Below are positions 44,606 to 53,028 of a stretch of 64,000 nt of DNA, piece by piece. The translations under genes were made by a program, and so were the position numbers. The number at the start of each line of letters is the position of its first letter. Position 1 is the first letter of the stretch. The notes beneath the pieces are model-generated. The model did no database searches, had not been told where the DNA came from, and worked only from the letters and a program-made list of their open reading frames with translations. The stretch is from Novosphingobium sp. GTDB lineage: Bacteria > Pseudomonadota > Alphaproteobacteria > Sphingomonadales > Sphingomonadaceae. The stretch spans positions 124,001-188,000 of the forward strand of contig JACKKV010000002.1 in NCBI GenBank assembly GCA_024236235.1, given 5' to 3'.

Positions 44606-44917
44606 ATGGAAGCTCAGAATATCCGCATTCGCCTCAAGGCGTTTGATCACCGCGTACTCGACCAGGCCACTGGCGAAATCGCGGACACAGCCCGCCGCAC
44701 GGGCGCGCTTATCCGGGGCCCCATTCCGCTGCCGACGCGCATTGAAAAATTCACCGTGAACCGCGGCCCGCACATCGACAAGAAGTCGCGGGAACAGTTT
44801 GAGGTTCGCACTTACAAGCGGCTGCTCGACATCGTGCAGCCCAACGCCCAGACGGTCGATGCGCTGATGAAGCTGGACCTTGCCGCGGGCGTGAATGTCG
44901 AAATCAAGCTCGCCTGA
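44606..44917 (+). CDS. rpsJ: 30S ribosomal protein S10
   Basis: The 103-residue S10 carries the NusE core RIRLKAFDHRVLDQ and the loop GPIPLPTRIEKFTVNRGPHIDKKSREQFE. It also serves as NusE in antitermination. ATG at 44606 is used; a TTG two codons upstream is less likely. It is the first gene of the S10 operon. Confidence 0.97.
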   Translation: MEAQNIRIRLKAFDHRVLDQATGEIADTARRTGALIRGPIPLPTRIEKFTVNRGPHIDKKSREQFEVRTYKRLLDIVQPNAQTVDALMKLDLAAGVNVEIKLA

Positions 44918-44926
44918 CCGGGTGAG

Positions 44927-45092
44927 TTGAACCCCGGAGCTGATCCGGGGGCCGGGGCAAGAAGTGCTGGATGCTCCGGGTTCCTGCTTTTGCGGGGATG
45001 CACATCGGGAGGATTTCCTCCCGCAGACATCGGGATACCGCCGGATCTGATCCGGGCCGCGTCCCCCGTCTTGCCTTCCTTGCGAAGGCACT
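44927..45092. repeat. Dispersed-repeat-like hairpin cluster between rpsJ and rplC
   Basis: The 262-base spacer is unusually long for this operon and contains CCCCGGA/TCCGGGG (44932-44950), CGGAT/ATCCG (near 45044) and GCCTTC/GAAGGC (near 45073-45089). On the minus strand it reads as the CCCCGCAAAAGCAGG-type sequence that is scattered through intergenic DNA of many alphaproteobacteria. No gene is supported here. Confidence 0.55.
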
Positions 45093-45179
45093 CAGCCCGG
45101 ACGGGGCGACGCACGAAAATTTGGGCTGAACACGCCTGTGGGGATGGTCCCTGCAGGCCTCTGTATGAGGAGTCGGATC

Positions 45180-45950
45180 ATGCGCACTGGCGTGATCGCT
45201 AAGAAAGTCGGGATGACCCGCCTGTTTCAGGAGGATGGACGTCACATTCCTGTGACCGTTCTCGCTCTTGAAGACTGCCAGGTGGTTTCGGTCCGTACCG
45301 GCGACAAGGATGGCTACACCGCTGTCCAGCTCGGTTCGGGTGAAGCCAAGCAGAAGAATGTTGCCAAGCCGCAGCGTGAACATTTCGCCAAGGCCGAAGT
45401 TCCGCTGAAGCAGAAGCTCGCTGAATTCCGCGTCGCCGAAGATGCGCTGGTCGATGTGGGTTCCACCATTGCCGCGTCGCATTTCGTCGCCGGTCAGCTC
45501 GTCGACATTACCGGGCACACGCAGGGCAAGGGCTTTGCCGGGGCGATGAAGCGCTGGGGTTTCGGCGGTATGCGCGCCACGCACGGCGTTTCCATCAGCC
45601 ACCGTGCGCACGGTTCGACCGGCAACCGCCAGGATCCGGGCCGCGTGTTCAAGGGCAAGAAGATGGCCGGTCACATGGGTGATCGCCAGCGCACGCAGCA
45701 GAACCTCGAAGTGGTTCGCACTGATGACGAACGCGGCCTGATCTTCGTCAAGGGTTCTGTCCCTGGCGCCAAGAACGCCTGGCTGCTGGTGCGCGATTCC
45801 GTGAAGGTCGCCCGCCATGCCGAGGCTCCCTATCCGGCGGGTCTCAAGGGCGCTGCCAACAGCAATGATGCGGCTCCTGCCGACACCCCGGCTGAAGAAG
45901 CCGTTGTGATCGATGCAGCCGAAGCCACTAACTCGAATGGGGAGGGTTAA
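45180..45950 (+). CDS. rplC: 50S ribosomal protein L3
   Basis: A 256-residue L3 with the conserved loop RWGFGGMRATHGVSISHRAHGSTGNRQDPGRVFKGKKMAGHMG split over the middle, including the methylatable Gln in NRQDPG. It has a C-terminal acidic extension of about 40 residues (AADTPAEEAVVIDAAEA-like) beyond the enterobacterial length of about 209. ATG at 45180 follows GAGGAG. Confidence 0.96.
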   Translation: MRTGVIAKKVGMTRLFQEDGRHIPVTVLALEDCQVVSVRTGDKDGYTAVQLGSGEAKQKNVAKPQREHFAKAEVPLKQKLAEFRVAEDALVDVGSTIAASHFVAGQLVDITGHTQGKGFAGAMKRWGFGGMRATHGVSISHRAHGSTGNRQDPGRVFKGKKMAGHMGDRQRTQQNLEVVRTDDERGLIFVKGSVPGAKNAWLLVRDSVKVARHAEAPYPAGLKGAANSNDAAPADTPAEEAVVIDAAEATNSNGEG

Positions 45951-45953
45951 GCC

Positions 45954-46580
45954 GTGAAAGTGAAGCTTACCAACCTCGACGGTTCGGCCGGCAAGGGCGA
46001 TATCGAATTGTCGGATGCGGTGTTCGGTCTTGAGCCGCGCGCTGACATCCTGCACCGGGTCGTGACCTGGCAGCTGGAAAACCGCCGCGGCACAGCGCGC
46101 GCCGCGCGCGAGCGTTCCGATGTTGCGCGCACCGGCAAGAAGTTCGGTCGCCAGAAGGGCGGCGGTACTGCTCGCCACGGCGATCGCAAGGCCCCGATCT
46201 TCATCGGCGGCGGCAAGGCCCATGGTCCGCGTCGCCGTGACTTCGATCAGTCGCTCAACAAGAAGGTGCGTGCGCTCGGCCTCAAGATGGCCCTTTCGGC
46301 CAAGGCGAAGGACGGGCTGATCGTGGTCGACACGCTGGAGCTCAAGGACGCCAAGACCAAGGCTCTCGCCGGTCAGTTCGCGAAGGCGGGCTTCGGCAAG
46401 AAGGTGCTGGTCGTTGATGGCGAACAGGTGAATGCAGCATTCGCCCGTGCCGCCGGCAACCTGCCGGGCGTCAACGTGCTCCCGGCCATTGGCGCCAATG
46501 TCTACGACATTCTCAAGCACGATACGCTGGTGCTGACCCGCGAAGCGGTCGAAAAACTGGAGGCGCGGTTCAATGGCTAA
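45954..46580 (+). CDS. rplD: 50S ribosomal protein L4
   Basis: The 208-residue L4 includes the long internal loop with GRQKGGGTARHGDRKAPIF that reaches the exit tunnel. The start is GTG at 45954, three bases after the rplC stop. L4 is the autogenous repressor of the S10 operon in enterobacteria; no matching leader is evident here. It overlaps rplW by eight bases. Confidence 0.96.
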   Translation: MKVKLTNLDGSAGKGDIELSDAVFGLEPRADILHRVVTWQLENRRGTARAARERSDVARTGKKFGRQKGGGTARHGDRKAPIFIGGGKAHGPRRRDFDQSLNKKVRALGLKMALSAKAKDGLIVVDTLELKDAKTKALAGQFAKAGFGKKVLVVDGEQVNAAFARAAGNLPGVNVLPAIGANVYDILKHDTLVLTREAVEKLEARFNG

Positions 46581-46881
46581 GAAGCAGGAAGTGGATGTGC
46601 GCCACTACGACGTGATCCTGGCGCCGCACATCACCGAGAAATCGACGCTGCTGTCCGAACATAATGCGGTGGTCTTCAAGGTGGCGGACAGCGCCACCAA
46701 GCCGCAGATCAAGGAAGCGGTCGAAGCCCTGTTCGATGTGAAGGTCACTGGCGTGAACACCATCGTCCAGAAGGGCAAGACCAAGCGCTGGAAGGGCAAG
46801 CCCTACAAGCGCAGCGACGTAAAGAAGGCGGTTGTGACGCTGGCTGAAGGCCAGTCGATCGACGTCACCAGCGGCATCTGA
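46573..46881 (+). CDS. rplW: 50S ribosomal protein L23
   Basis: The 102-residue L23 shows APHITEKST and the loop GKTKRWKGKPYKRSDVKKA. It lies at the tunnel exit and docks trigger factor and SRP. It starts within the last codons of rplD. Confidence 0.96.
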   Translation: MAKKQEVDVRHYDVILAPHITEKSTLLSEHNAVVFKVADSATKPQIKEAVEALFDVKVTGVNTIVQKGKTKRWKGKPYKRSDVKKAVVTLAEGQSIDVTSGI

Positions 46882-46892
46882 GGGGCTGAACC

Positions 46893-47729
46893 ATGGCGCT
46901 CAAGAATTACAAGCCGACCAGCCCCGCACGACGCGGCCTTATCCTGGTCGACAAGTCCGGCCTGTGGAAAGGCAAGCCCGTCAAGGCGCTGACCGAAGGC
47001 AAGCACAAGACCGGTGGCCGCAACAACAAGGGCCATGTGACCTCGCGCGGGATCGCCGGCGGTCACAAGCAGAAGTACCGCTACGTCGATTTCAAGCGGC
47101 GCAAGTGGGACATGCCGGCCACGGTCGAACGTCTGGAATACGACCCCAACCGCACGGCGTTCATCGCTCTCGTCAAATATGAAGACGGCGAACTGAACTA
47201 CATCATCGCCCCGCAGCGTCTGGCTGTCGGCGATCAGGTTGTCGCGGGCGAAAAGACGGACGTCAAGCCGGGCAACGCCATGCTGCTCAGCCAGATGCCC
47301 GTCGGCACGATTTGCCACAATGTGGAAATGAAGCCGGGCAAGGGTGGCCAGATCGCGCGCAGCGCGGGCACTTATGTCCAGCTGGTTGGCCGTGACCGTG
47401 GCCTGGTGATCGTTCGCCTGAATTCGGGTGAACAGCGCTACCTGCGCGGCGATTGCATGGGCACCGTGGGCGCCGTGTCGAACCCCGACAATTCCAACCA
47501 GACGCTGGCCAAGGCAGGCCGGAAGCGCTGGATGGGCCGCCGTCCGCTGACCCGCGGCGTCGCCAAGAACCCGGTCGATCACCCCCATGGCGGTGGTGAA
47601 GGCCGCACTTCGGGCGGACGCCATCCGGTCACCCCGTGGGGCAAGCCGACCAAGGGCGCCCGCACGCGCCATAACAAGCAGACGGACAAGATGATCATCC
47701 GTTCGCGTCACGCGAAGAAGAAGAGGTAA
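46893..47729 (+). CDS. rplB: 50S ribosomal protein L2
   Basis: The 278-residue L2 is complete, with the OB/SH3 core (GGRNNKGHVTSRGIAGGHKQKYR) and the C-terminal NPVDHPHGGGEGR holding the conserved histidine near the peptidyl-transferase centre. It starts 11 bases after rplW. Confidence 0.98.
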   Translation: MALKNYKPTSPARRGLILVDKSGLWKGKPVKALTEGKHKTGGRNNKGHVTSRGIAGGHKQKYRYVDFKRRKWDMPATVERLEYDPNRTAFIALVKYEDGELNYIIAPQRLAVGDQVVAGEKTDVKPGNAMLLSQMPVGTICHNVEMKPGKGGQIARSAGTYVQLVGRDRGLVIVRLNSGEQRYLRGDCMGTVGAVSNPDNSNQTLAKAGRKRWMGRRPLTRGVAKNPVDHPHGGGEGRTSGGRHPVTPWGKPTKGARTRHNKQTDKMIIRSRHAKKKR

Positions 47730-47734
47730 GCGAA

Positions 47735-48010
47735 ATGGCTCGTTCCGTCTGGAAAGGTCCGTTTGTCGACCTGCACCTGCTGAAGAAGGCAGAAACCGCT
47801 CAGGATTCGGGAGGCCGCGCGCCGATCAAGACCTGGTCGCGCCGCAGCACGATCCTGCCGCAGTTCGTCGGCCTGACGTTCAGCGTCTACAATGGCCAGA
47901 AGTTCGTGCCGGTTTCGGTCAACGAAGACATGGTCGGCCACAAGCTCGGTGAATTCGCGCCCACGCGCAGTTTCCCGGGCCACGCCGCTGACAAGAAGGG
48001 TAAGCGCTGA
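47735..48010 (+). CDS. rpsS: 30S ribosomal protein S19
   Basis: The 91-residue S19 (ARSVWKGPFVDLHLLKKAE to GEFAPTRSFPGHAADKKGKR) is of normal length. Its stop overlaps the rplV start (TGATG). Confidence 0.97.
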   Translation: MARSVWKGPFVDLHLLKKAETAQDSGGRAPIKTWSRRSTILPQFVGLTFSVYNGQKFVPVSVNEDMVGHKLGEFAPTRSFPGHAADKKGKR

Positions 48011-48387
48011 TGAGCAAGCAGAAAGCTCCGCGCCGCGTCGGTGACAAGGAAGCGCTGGCGGTGGGCACCACCATTCGCGGTTCCGCGCAGAAGCTGAACC
48101 TGGTGGCTGGCCTGATCCGTGGCAAGAAGGCCGAGGATGCGCTGAACATCCTGACCTTCTCGAAGCGCGCCATGGCGCAGGACGCCAAGAAGGTGCTCGC
48201 TTCGGCCATCGCCAATGCGGAAAACAACCATAATCTGGATGTTGACGCGCTGGTGGTCAGCGAAGCCAGCGTTGGCAAGTCCATCACCATGAAGCGGTTC
48301 CACACGCGCGGTCGTGGCAAGTCCACGCGCATTCTGAAGCCGTTCTCGCGACTGCGCATCGTGGTCCGTGAAGTTGAGGAGGCCTGA
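48010..48387 (+). CDS. rplV: 50S ribosomal protein L22
   Basis: The 125-residue L22 includes the beta-hairpin region that reaches the exit tunnel (VGKSITMKRFHTRGRGKSTRI, the macrolide-sensitive loop) in unaltered form. It is coupled to rpsS by a one-base stop/start overlap. Confidence 0.97.
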   Translation: MSKQKAPRRVGDKEALAVGTTIRGSAQKLNLVAGLIRGKKAEDALNILTFSKRAMAQDAKKVLASAIANAENNHNLDVDALVVSEASVGKSITMKRFHTRGRGKSTRILKPFSRLRIVVREVEEA

Positions 48388-48390
48388 ACC

Positions 48391-49086
48391 ATGGGTCAGA
48401 AATCGAATCCCATCGGCCTGCGCCTGCAGATCAACCGCACCTGGGACAGCCGCTGGTACGCGGAAGGCCGCGATTACAGCAAGCTGCTGAAGGAAGACAT
48501 CGAGATCCGCAAGTTCATCATGGAAACGCTGCCGCAGGCCGCGATTTCCAAGGTGGTGATCGAACGTCCGGCCAAACTGTGCCGCGTTTCGATCTATGCT
48601 GCGCGCCCCGGTGTCATCATCGGCAAGAAGGGCGCGGACATCGAAAAGCTGCGCCAGAAGCTCGCCGCGATGACGGACAGCGAAGTGAAGCTGAACATCG
48701 TTGAAATCCGCAAGCCGGAAATCGACGCCAAGCTCGTGGCTCAGGGCATCGCCGATCAGCTGGTGCGCCGCGTGGCGTTCCGCCGGGCGATGAAGCGTGC
48801 GGTGCAGTCGGCCCTGCGGCTTGGTGCCGAAGGCATCAAGATCACCTGTGGCGGCCGTCTGGGCGGCGCGGAAATCGCGCGCGTCGAATGGTATCGCGAA
48901 GGCCGCGTGCCGCTGCATACGCTGCGCGCCAATGTGGATTATGCCGAAGCCGAAGCGCTGACGGCGTATGGCATCATCGGCATCAAGTGCTGGATCTTCA
49001 AGGGTGAGATTCTGGGCCATGATCCGATGGCGCAGGACCGCTTGATGATGGAGGCTCAGACCTCCGGCGTGCGTCCGGCACGCTGA
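48391..49086 (+). CDS. rpsC: 30S ribosomal protein S3
   Basis: The 231-residue S3 has a KH domain (GVIIGKKGADIEKLRQKL) and the C-terminal S3 domain (ITCGGRLGGAEIARVEWYREGRVPLHTL). It forms part of the mRNA entry site. It starts three bases after rplV. Confidence 0.98.
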   Translation: MGQKSNPIGLRLQINRTWDSRWYAEGRDYSKLLKEDIEIRKFIMETLPQAAISKVVIERPAKLCRVSIYAARPGVIIGKKGADIEKLRQKLAAMTDSEVKLNIVEIRKPEIDAKLVAQGIADQLVRRVAFRRAMKRAVQSALRLGAEGIKITCGGRLGGAEIARVEWYREGRVPLHTLRANVDYAEAEALTAYGIIGIKCWIFKGEILGHDPMAQDRLMMEAQTSGVRPAR

Positions 49087-49109
49087 GGTAAGGGACCAGG
49101 GTAAAAGCA

Positions 49110-49541
49110 ATGCTGCAACCGAAGAAAACCAAGTTCCGCAAGGCCTTCAAGGGCCGGATCCATGGCAATGCCAAGGGCGGGACCACGCTGAATTTCGGCT
49201 CTTACGGTCTCAAGGCCATGGAACCGGAACGGATCACCGCGCGCCAGATCGAAGCGGCCCGCCGCGCGATCACCCGCCATATCAAGCGTCAGGGTCGCCT
49301 GTGGATCCGCGTGTTCCCCGATGTGCCGGTCTCCAAGAAGCCGGCCGAAGTCCGCCAGGGCAAGGGCAAGGGCTCCGTCGAATATTGGGCCGCTCGCGTG
49401 AAGCCGGGCCGGATCCTGTTCGAGCTGGACGGCGTCCCCGGACCGCTGGCCGCTGTCGCCTTCGAACGCGCGGCGATGAAGCTTCCGATCAAGACGAAGG
49501 TCGTGGCCCGCCTGGGCGACACCTCGCATCTGGAGGGTTAA
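49110..49541 (+). CDS. rplP: 50S ribosomal protein L16
   Basis: The 143-residue L16 carries the conserved KTKFRKAFKGRIHGNAKGG start and the RIFPDVPVSKKPAEVRQGKGKGS-like loop (here RVFPDVPVSKKPAEV) near the A-site tRNA. The length is slightly above the enterobacterial 136. Confidence 0.97.
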   Translation: MLQPKKTKFRKAFKGRIHGNAKGGTTLNFGSYGLKAMEPERITARQIEAARRAITRHIKRQGRLWIRVFPDVPVSKKPAEVRQGKGKGSVEYWAARVKPGRILFELDGVPGPLAAVAFERAAMKLPIKTKVVARLGDTSHLEG

Positions 49542-49544
49542 GGC

Positions 49545-49748
49545 ATGACCACCACCGAAGACCTTCGCGCCAAGAGCGACGATCAGCTCGTTGCCGATCT
49601 TGCCGATCTCAAGCGTGAGCAGTTCAACCTGCGTTTTCAGGCCGCCACCAACCAGCTGGAGCGCCCCGCGCGCATCAAGGAAGTGCGCCGCGAGATCGCC
49701 CGTATCAAGACGCTGCAGGGCCAACGTGCCCGCGCTGCGGCCAAGTAA
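49545..49748 (+). CDS. rpmC: 50S ribosomal protein L29
   Basis: The 67-residue two-helix L29 has the signature LKREQFNLRFQAATNQLERPARI. It lies three bases after rplP and is part of the tunnel-exit ring with L23. Confidence 0.96.
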   Translation: MTTTEDLRAKSDDQLVADLADLKREQFNLRFQAATNQLERPARIKEVRREIARIKTLQGQRARAAAK

Positions 49749-49758
49749 GGAGCCCACG

Positions 49759-50049
49759 ATGCCCAAGCGTATCCTGATCGGGACCGTGGTTTCCGACAAG
49801 ACTGACAAGACCGTGACCGTGCTGGTCGAACGCAAGGTGCAGCACCCGCTGTACGGAAAGATCATCCGCCGTTCGAAGAAGTACCACGCTCATGACGAGG
49901 ACAACGCCTTCAGGACGGGCGAACGGGTCCGGATCGAGGAGACCAAACCGATCTCCAAGACCAAGACCTGGAAGGTTCTTGACCGGCTCGGCGCCAGCAA
50001 GGGCGTGGCGCTGGATGCCAACCTCGATGTCGAGGCTGCAGGGAATTAG
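49759..50049 (+). CDS. rpsQ: 30S ribosomal protein S17
   Basis: The 96-residue OB-fold S17 (PKRILIGTVVSDKTDKTVTVLVER) ends with a short acidic tail after the usual core. ATG at 49759 follows AAGGAG. It closes the S10 group; an 84-base spacer with two hairpins precedes rplN. Confidence 0.96.
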   Translation: MPKRILIGTVVSDKTDKTVTVLVERKVQHPLYGKIIRRSKKYHAHDEDNAFRTGERVRIEETKPISKTKTWKVLDRLGASKGVALDANLDVEAAGN

Positions 50050-50055
50050 GAGTTG

Positions 50056-50109
50056 TTCCCCGTCATCGCGGGGACAGGCGTTTTAGGAACTGCCGGACAG
50101 GTTCCGGCA
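50056..50109. repeat. Two hairpins between rpsQ and rplN
   Basis: CCCCG TCATCG CGGGG near 50058-50073 and TGCCGGA/TCCGGCA at 50091-50109 lie in the rpsQ-rplN spacer. The first resembles the CCCCGCxxxCGCGGGGA core of dispersed alphaproteobacterial repeats. No T-run follows either stem. Confidence 0.45.
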
Positions 50110-50133
50110 AGCCAGTGAGAAGGAACCGGATCG

Positions 50134-50502
50134 ATGATCCAGATGCAATCCAATCTCGACGTCGCGGACAACAGCGGCGCGAAGCGCGTCCAGTGCATCA
50201 AGGTGCTGGGCGGGTCGAAGCGCCGGACTGCTTCCGTCGGCGACGTGATCGTGGTTTCCGTCAAGGAAGCCCAGCCGCGCGCGCGCGTCAAGAAGGGCGA
50301 TGTTCACCGTGCGGTGATCGTGCGCACCCGCAAGGATGTGCGCCGTCCCGATGGCAGCGTGATCCGCTTTGACAGCAACGCCGCCGTGCTCGTCAACAAG
50401 AACGAGGAGCCGATCGGCACTCGTATCTTTGGCCCGGTGGTGCGCGAACTGCGTGGTCGCGGCTTCATGAAGATCATCTCGCTCGCTCCGGAGGTGCTGT
50501 GA
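50134..50502 (+). CDS. rplN: 50S ribosomal protein L14
   Basis: The 122-residue L14 is canonical (MIQMQSNLDVADNSGAKRVQCIKVLGG to RGFMKIISLAPEVL). It sits at the subunit interface and binds the RsfS silencing factor. Its stop overlaps the rplX start (TGATG). Confidence 0.98.
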   Translation: MIQMQSNLDVADNSGAKRVQCIKVLGGSKRRTASVGDVIVVSVKEAQPRARVKKGDVHRAVIVRTRKDVRRPDGSVIRFDSNAAVLVNKNEEPIGTRIFGPVVRELRGRGFMKIISLAPEVL

Positions 50503-50822
50503 TGTCTGCTGCGAAGATCAAGCGTGGCGATACGGTCGTCATCCGTTCGGGCAAGGACAAGGGTCGCACCGGCACGGTGATGCAGGTCATGCCCAAGGAC
50601 GGCAAGGTGCTGGTGCAGGGCGTCAATGTCGCTGCGCGTCACCGCAAGCCGACTCAGGCCAATCCCCAGGGCGGGATTGACCGGCGCGAAGCTCCGCTGG
50701 CCATCTGCAAGGTGGCGCTGGCCGATCCCAAGGATGGCAAGCCGACCCGTGTCCGCTTCGAAGTGAAGGATGGCAAGAAGGTCCGCGTTGCCGTCAAGTC
50801 CGGGGAGACGATTGATGGCTGA
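50502..50822 (+). CDS. rplX: 50S ribosomal protein L24
   Basis: The 106-residue L24 has the KOW motif (IKRGDTVVIRSGKDKGRTGTV). It is an assembly initiator of the 50S subunit. It overlaps rplN by one base and rplE by eight. Confidence 0.97.
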   Translation: MSAAKIKRGDTVVIRSGKDKGRTGTVMQVMPKDGKVLVQGVNVAARHRKPTQANPQGGIDRREAPLAICKVALADPKDGKPTRVRFEVKDGKKVRVAVKSGETIDG

Positions 50823-51396
50823 CAAATACGTTCCGCGCCTTCGGGCGAAATATGACGCTGAAATCGCTCAGGCGATGACCGCGAAATTCGGTTACAAGAA
50901 CCCGCTGGAAGTGCCCCGGCTGGAAAAGATCACGCTCAACATGGGCGTGGGCGAAGCCAGCCAGGACAAGAAGAAGGTCCAGACCGCTGCGGCGGAAATG
51001 GAACTGATCGCGGGCCAGAAGCCGGTGATTACCAAGGCCAAGAAGTCCATCGCCCAGTTCAAGCTGCGCGAAGGCATGCCGATCGGTTGCAAGGTGACCC
51101 TGCGCCGCGAACGCATGTATGAATTTCTCGACCGTCTGGTGACGATCGCCATGCCGCGTATCCGCGACTTTCGCGGCCTCAACCCGAAGAGCTTCGACGG
51201 GCGCGGCAATTACGCGATGGGCCTGAAAGAGCAGATCATCTTCCCCGAGATCAGCTACGATCAGATCGAGAAGGTGCGTGGCATGGATATCATCGTCACC
51301 ACCACCGCAAAGACCGACGATGAAGCGCGCGAGTTGCTGCGCCTGTTCGGTTTCCCGTTCCCGGCTGAAGAAGCCGCCGAGAAAGAAGCGGCCTGA
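50815..51396 (+). CDS. rplE: 50S ribosomal protein L5
   Basis: The 193-residue L5 shows LEKITLNMGVGEASQDKK and GNYAMGLKEQIIFPEISYDQ. It binds 5S rRNA. A C-terminal EEAAEKEAA tail extends the usual length. ATG at 50815 overlaps the end of rplX. Confidence 0.97.
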   Translation: MADKYVPRLRAKYDAEIAQAMTAKFGYKNPLEVPRLEKITLNMGVGEASQDKKKVQTAAAEMELIAGQKPVITKAKKSIAQFKLREGMPIGCKVTLRRERMYEFLDRLVTIAMPRIRDFRGLNPKSFDGRGNYAMGLKEQIIFPEISYDQIEKVRGMDIIVTTTAKTDDEARELLRLFGFPFPAEEAAEKEAA

Positions 51397-51437
51397 GGCC
51401 GTGCCCGCACGAGGCAAAGGAAAGAGAGCTTAAGTCC

Positions 51438-51743
51438 ATGGCGAAACTGAGTTCCATCAACAAGAACGAGCGTCGCAAGAAGCTTGTGAAGAAATATGCC
51501 GGGAAATATGCCCGCCTGAAGGCCATTGCCGATGACCAGTCGCTGGATGACAGCGAACGGCTGATCGCGCGCCTCAAGCTGGCGGAAATTCCGCGCAATG
51601 CCAACCCGACCCGGGTTCGCAACCGCTGCAATACCACCGGTCGTCCGCGTGCGTATTACCGCAAGTTCGGCCTGTGCCGGATCGAGCTGCGGGATCTGGC
51701 CAACAAGGGCCTGATTCCGGGCGTCACCAAGTCGAGCTGGTAA
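51438..51743 (+). CDS. rpsN: 30S ribosomal protein S14
   Basis: The 101-residue S14 is the long, zinc-free (C-minus) form: the segment NRCNTTGRPRAYYRKFGLCRIELRD lacks the full four-cysteine knuckle. It starts 41 bases after rplE. Confidence 0.97.
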   Translation: MAKLSSINKNERRKKLVKKYAGKYARLKAIADDQSLDDSERLIARLKLAEIPRNANPTRVRNRCNTTGRPRAYYRKFGLCRIELRDLANKGLIPGVTKSSW

Positions 51744-51759
51744 GGAAGGGATACAGGCA

Positions 51760-52155
51760 ATGGCAATGACCGATCCCCTGGGTGATATGCTCACCCGTAT
51801 CCGCAACGGCCAGCAGGCGAAGAAGGATTCCGTCCTGTCGCCCGCGTCCAAGCTGCGCGCCAATGTGCTCGAAGTGCTGCAGCGCGAAGGCTATATTCGC
51901 GGGTTCAGCGAAGATGACAGCGGCGCGCACAAGGCGCTGCGCATCGAACTGAAATATTTCGAGGGCGAACCCGCTATCAAGCATGTCGCCCGTGTGTCCA
52001 AGCCGGGCCGCCGCGTCTATTCGGGTTCCAAGGAACTGCCGGTGGTGCGCAACGGCCTTGGCATCACCATCGTCTCGACCCCCAGGGGTGTGCTTTCGGA
52101 TGCCGAAGCGCGCAATCTGAACGTCGGCGGCGAAGTGCTGGCGGAGGTGTTCTGA
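51760..52155 (+). CDS. rpsH: 30S ribosomal protein S8
   Basis: The 131-residue S8 has DPLGDMLTRIRNGQ and the C-terminal STPRGVLSDAEARNLNVGGEVL. S8 is the autogenous repressor of the spc operon in enterobacteria. ATG at 51760 or 51766 are both possible. It overlaps rplF by one base. Confidence 0.97.
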   Translation: MAMTDPLGDMLTRIRNGQQAKKDSVLSPASKLRANVLEVLQREGYIRGFSEDDSGAHKALRIELKYFEGEPAIKHVARVSKPGRRVYSGSKELPVVRNGLGITIVSTPRGVLSDAEARNLNVGGEVLAEVF

Positions 52156-52688
52156 TGAGCCGCATTGGCAAGAAGCCGGTGGCGATCCCGGGCGGGGTCA
52201 CCGCCACGATCGACAACGGCACGCTGAGCGTGAAGGGCGCCAAGGGAACGCTTTCGCTCACCCTGCGCGATGAGATCAGCTATACGGTGGATGGCGACAG
52301 CATTCTGGTGAAGCCCGCCAATGATACCAAGCAGGCGCGCGCCTTCTGGGGGATGCAGCGCACGCTGGTGTCCAACCTGGTCGAAGGCGTCAGCGAAGGT
52401 TTCACCAAGGTGCTGGAAATCACCGGTGTGGGTTATCGTGCGCAGGCGCAGGGCCGCAAGCTGAAGCTTCAGCTCGGTTTCAGCCATGACGTCGATCTTG
52501 ACGTGCCGGAAGGTGTCGAGGTGAAGACCCCGGACCAGACCACCATCGAAATCAGCGGGATCGACAAGCAGGCCGTCGGCCAGTTTGCCGCAGAAATCCG
52601 CCGCTGGCGCAAGCCCGAACCCTACAAGGGCAAGGGTATCAAATATCGCGGTGAATATATCTTCCGCAAGGAAGGGAAGAAGAAGTAA
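52155..52688 (+). CDS. rplF: 50S ribosomal protein L6
   Basis: The 177-residue L6 shows the two-repeat fold and the signature RKPEPYKGKGIKYRGE (here RRWRKPEPYKGKGIKY). It is of normal length and coupled to rpsH by TGATG. Confidence 0.98.
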   Translation: MSRIGKKPVAIPGGVTATIDNGTLSVKGAKGTLSLTLRDEISYTVDGDSILVKPANDTKQARAFWGMQRTLVSNLVEGVSEGFTKVLEITGVGYRAQAQGRKLKLQLGFSHDVDLDVPEGVEVKTPDQTTIEISGIDKQAVGQFAAEIRRWRKPEPYKGKGIKYRGEYIFRKEGKKK

Positions 52689-52689
52689 G

Positions 52690-53028
52690 ATGGCCAGACT
52701 TTCCCTTTTCGATCGCCGCCGCCGCCGTGTCCGCACCGCGCTTCGTGCGCGTGCCGGTGGCCGCCCCCGCCTGTCGGTTCACCGTTCGGGCAAGCACATC
52801 TACGCCCAGATCATTGACGATGCGCAGGGCCGCACCCTGGCCGCCGCGTCGACGCTGGGCAGCAAGGGCACCAATGTCGATGCCGCCGCTCAGGTGGGCA
52901 AGGACATTGCCGATGCCGCCAAGAAGGCGGGCGTGACCACCGTGGTGTTCGACCGTGGTGGCTTCCTGTTCCATGGCCGCGTCAAGGCGCTGGCCGACGC
53001 TGCGCGCGAAGGCGGGCTGGAGTTCTGA
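52690..53028 (+). CDS. rplR: 50S ribosomal protein L18
   Basis: The 112-residue L18 (LSVHRSGKHIYAQIIDD and VVFDRGGFLFHGRVKALADAAREGGLEF) binds 5S rRNA with L5. ATG at 52690 is one base after the rplF stop. Its stop overlaps the rpsE start. Confidence 0.97.
   Translation: MARLSLFDRRRRRVRTALRARAGGRPRLSVHRSGKHIYAQIIDDAQGRTLAAASTLGSKGTNVDAAAQVGKDIADAAKKAGVTTVVFDRGGFLFHGRVKALADAAREGGLEF

Noticed and set aside
43220..45091. A 623-codon antisense frame over tuf, rpsJ and the rpsJ-rplC spacer.
   Set aside because: It crosses several real genes and a repeat; low-complexity Asp/Val/His composition marks it as spurious.
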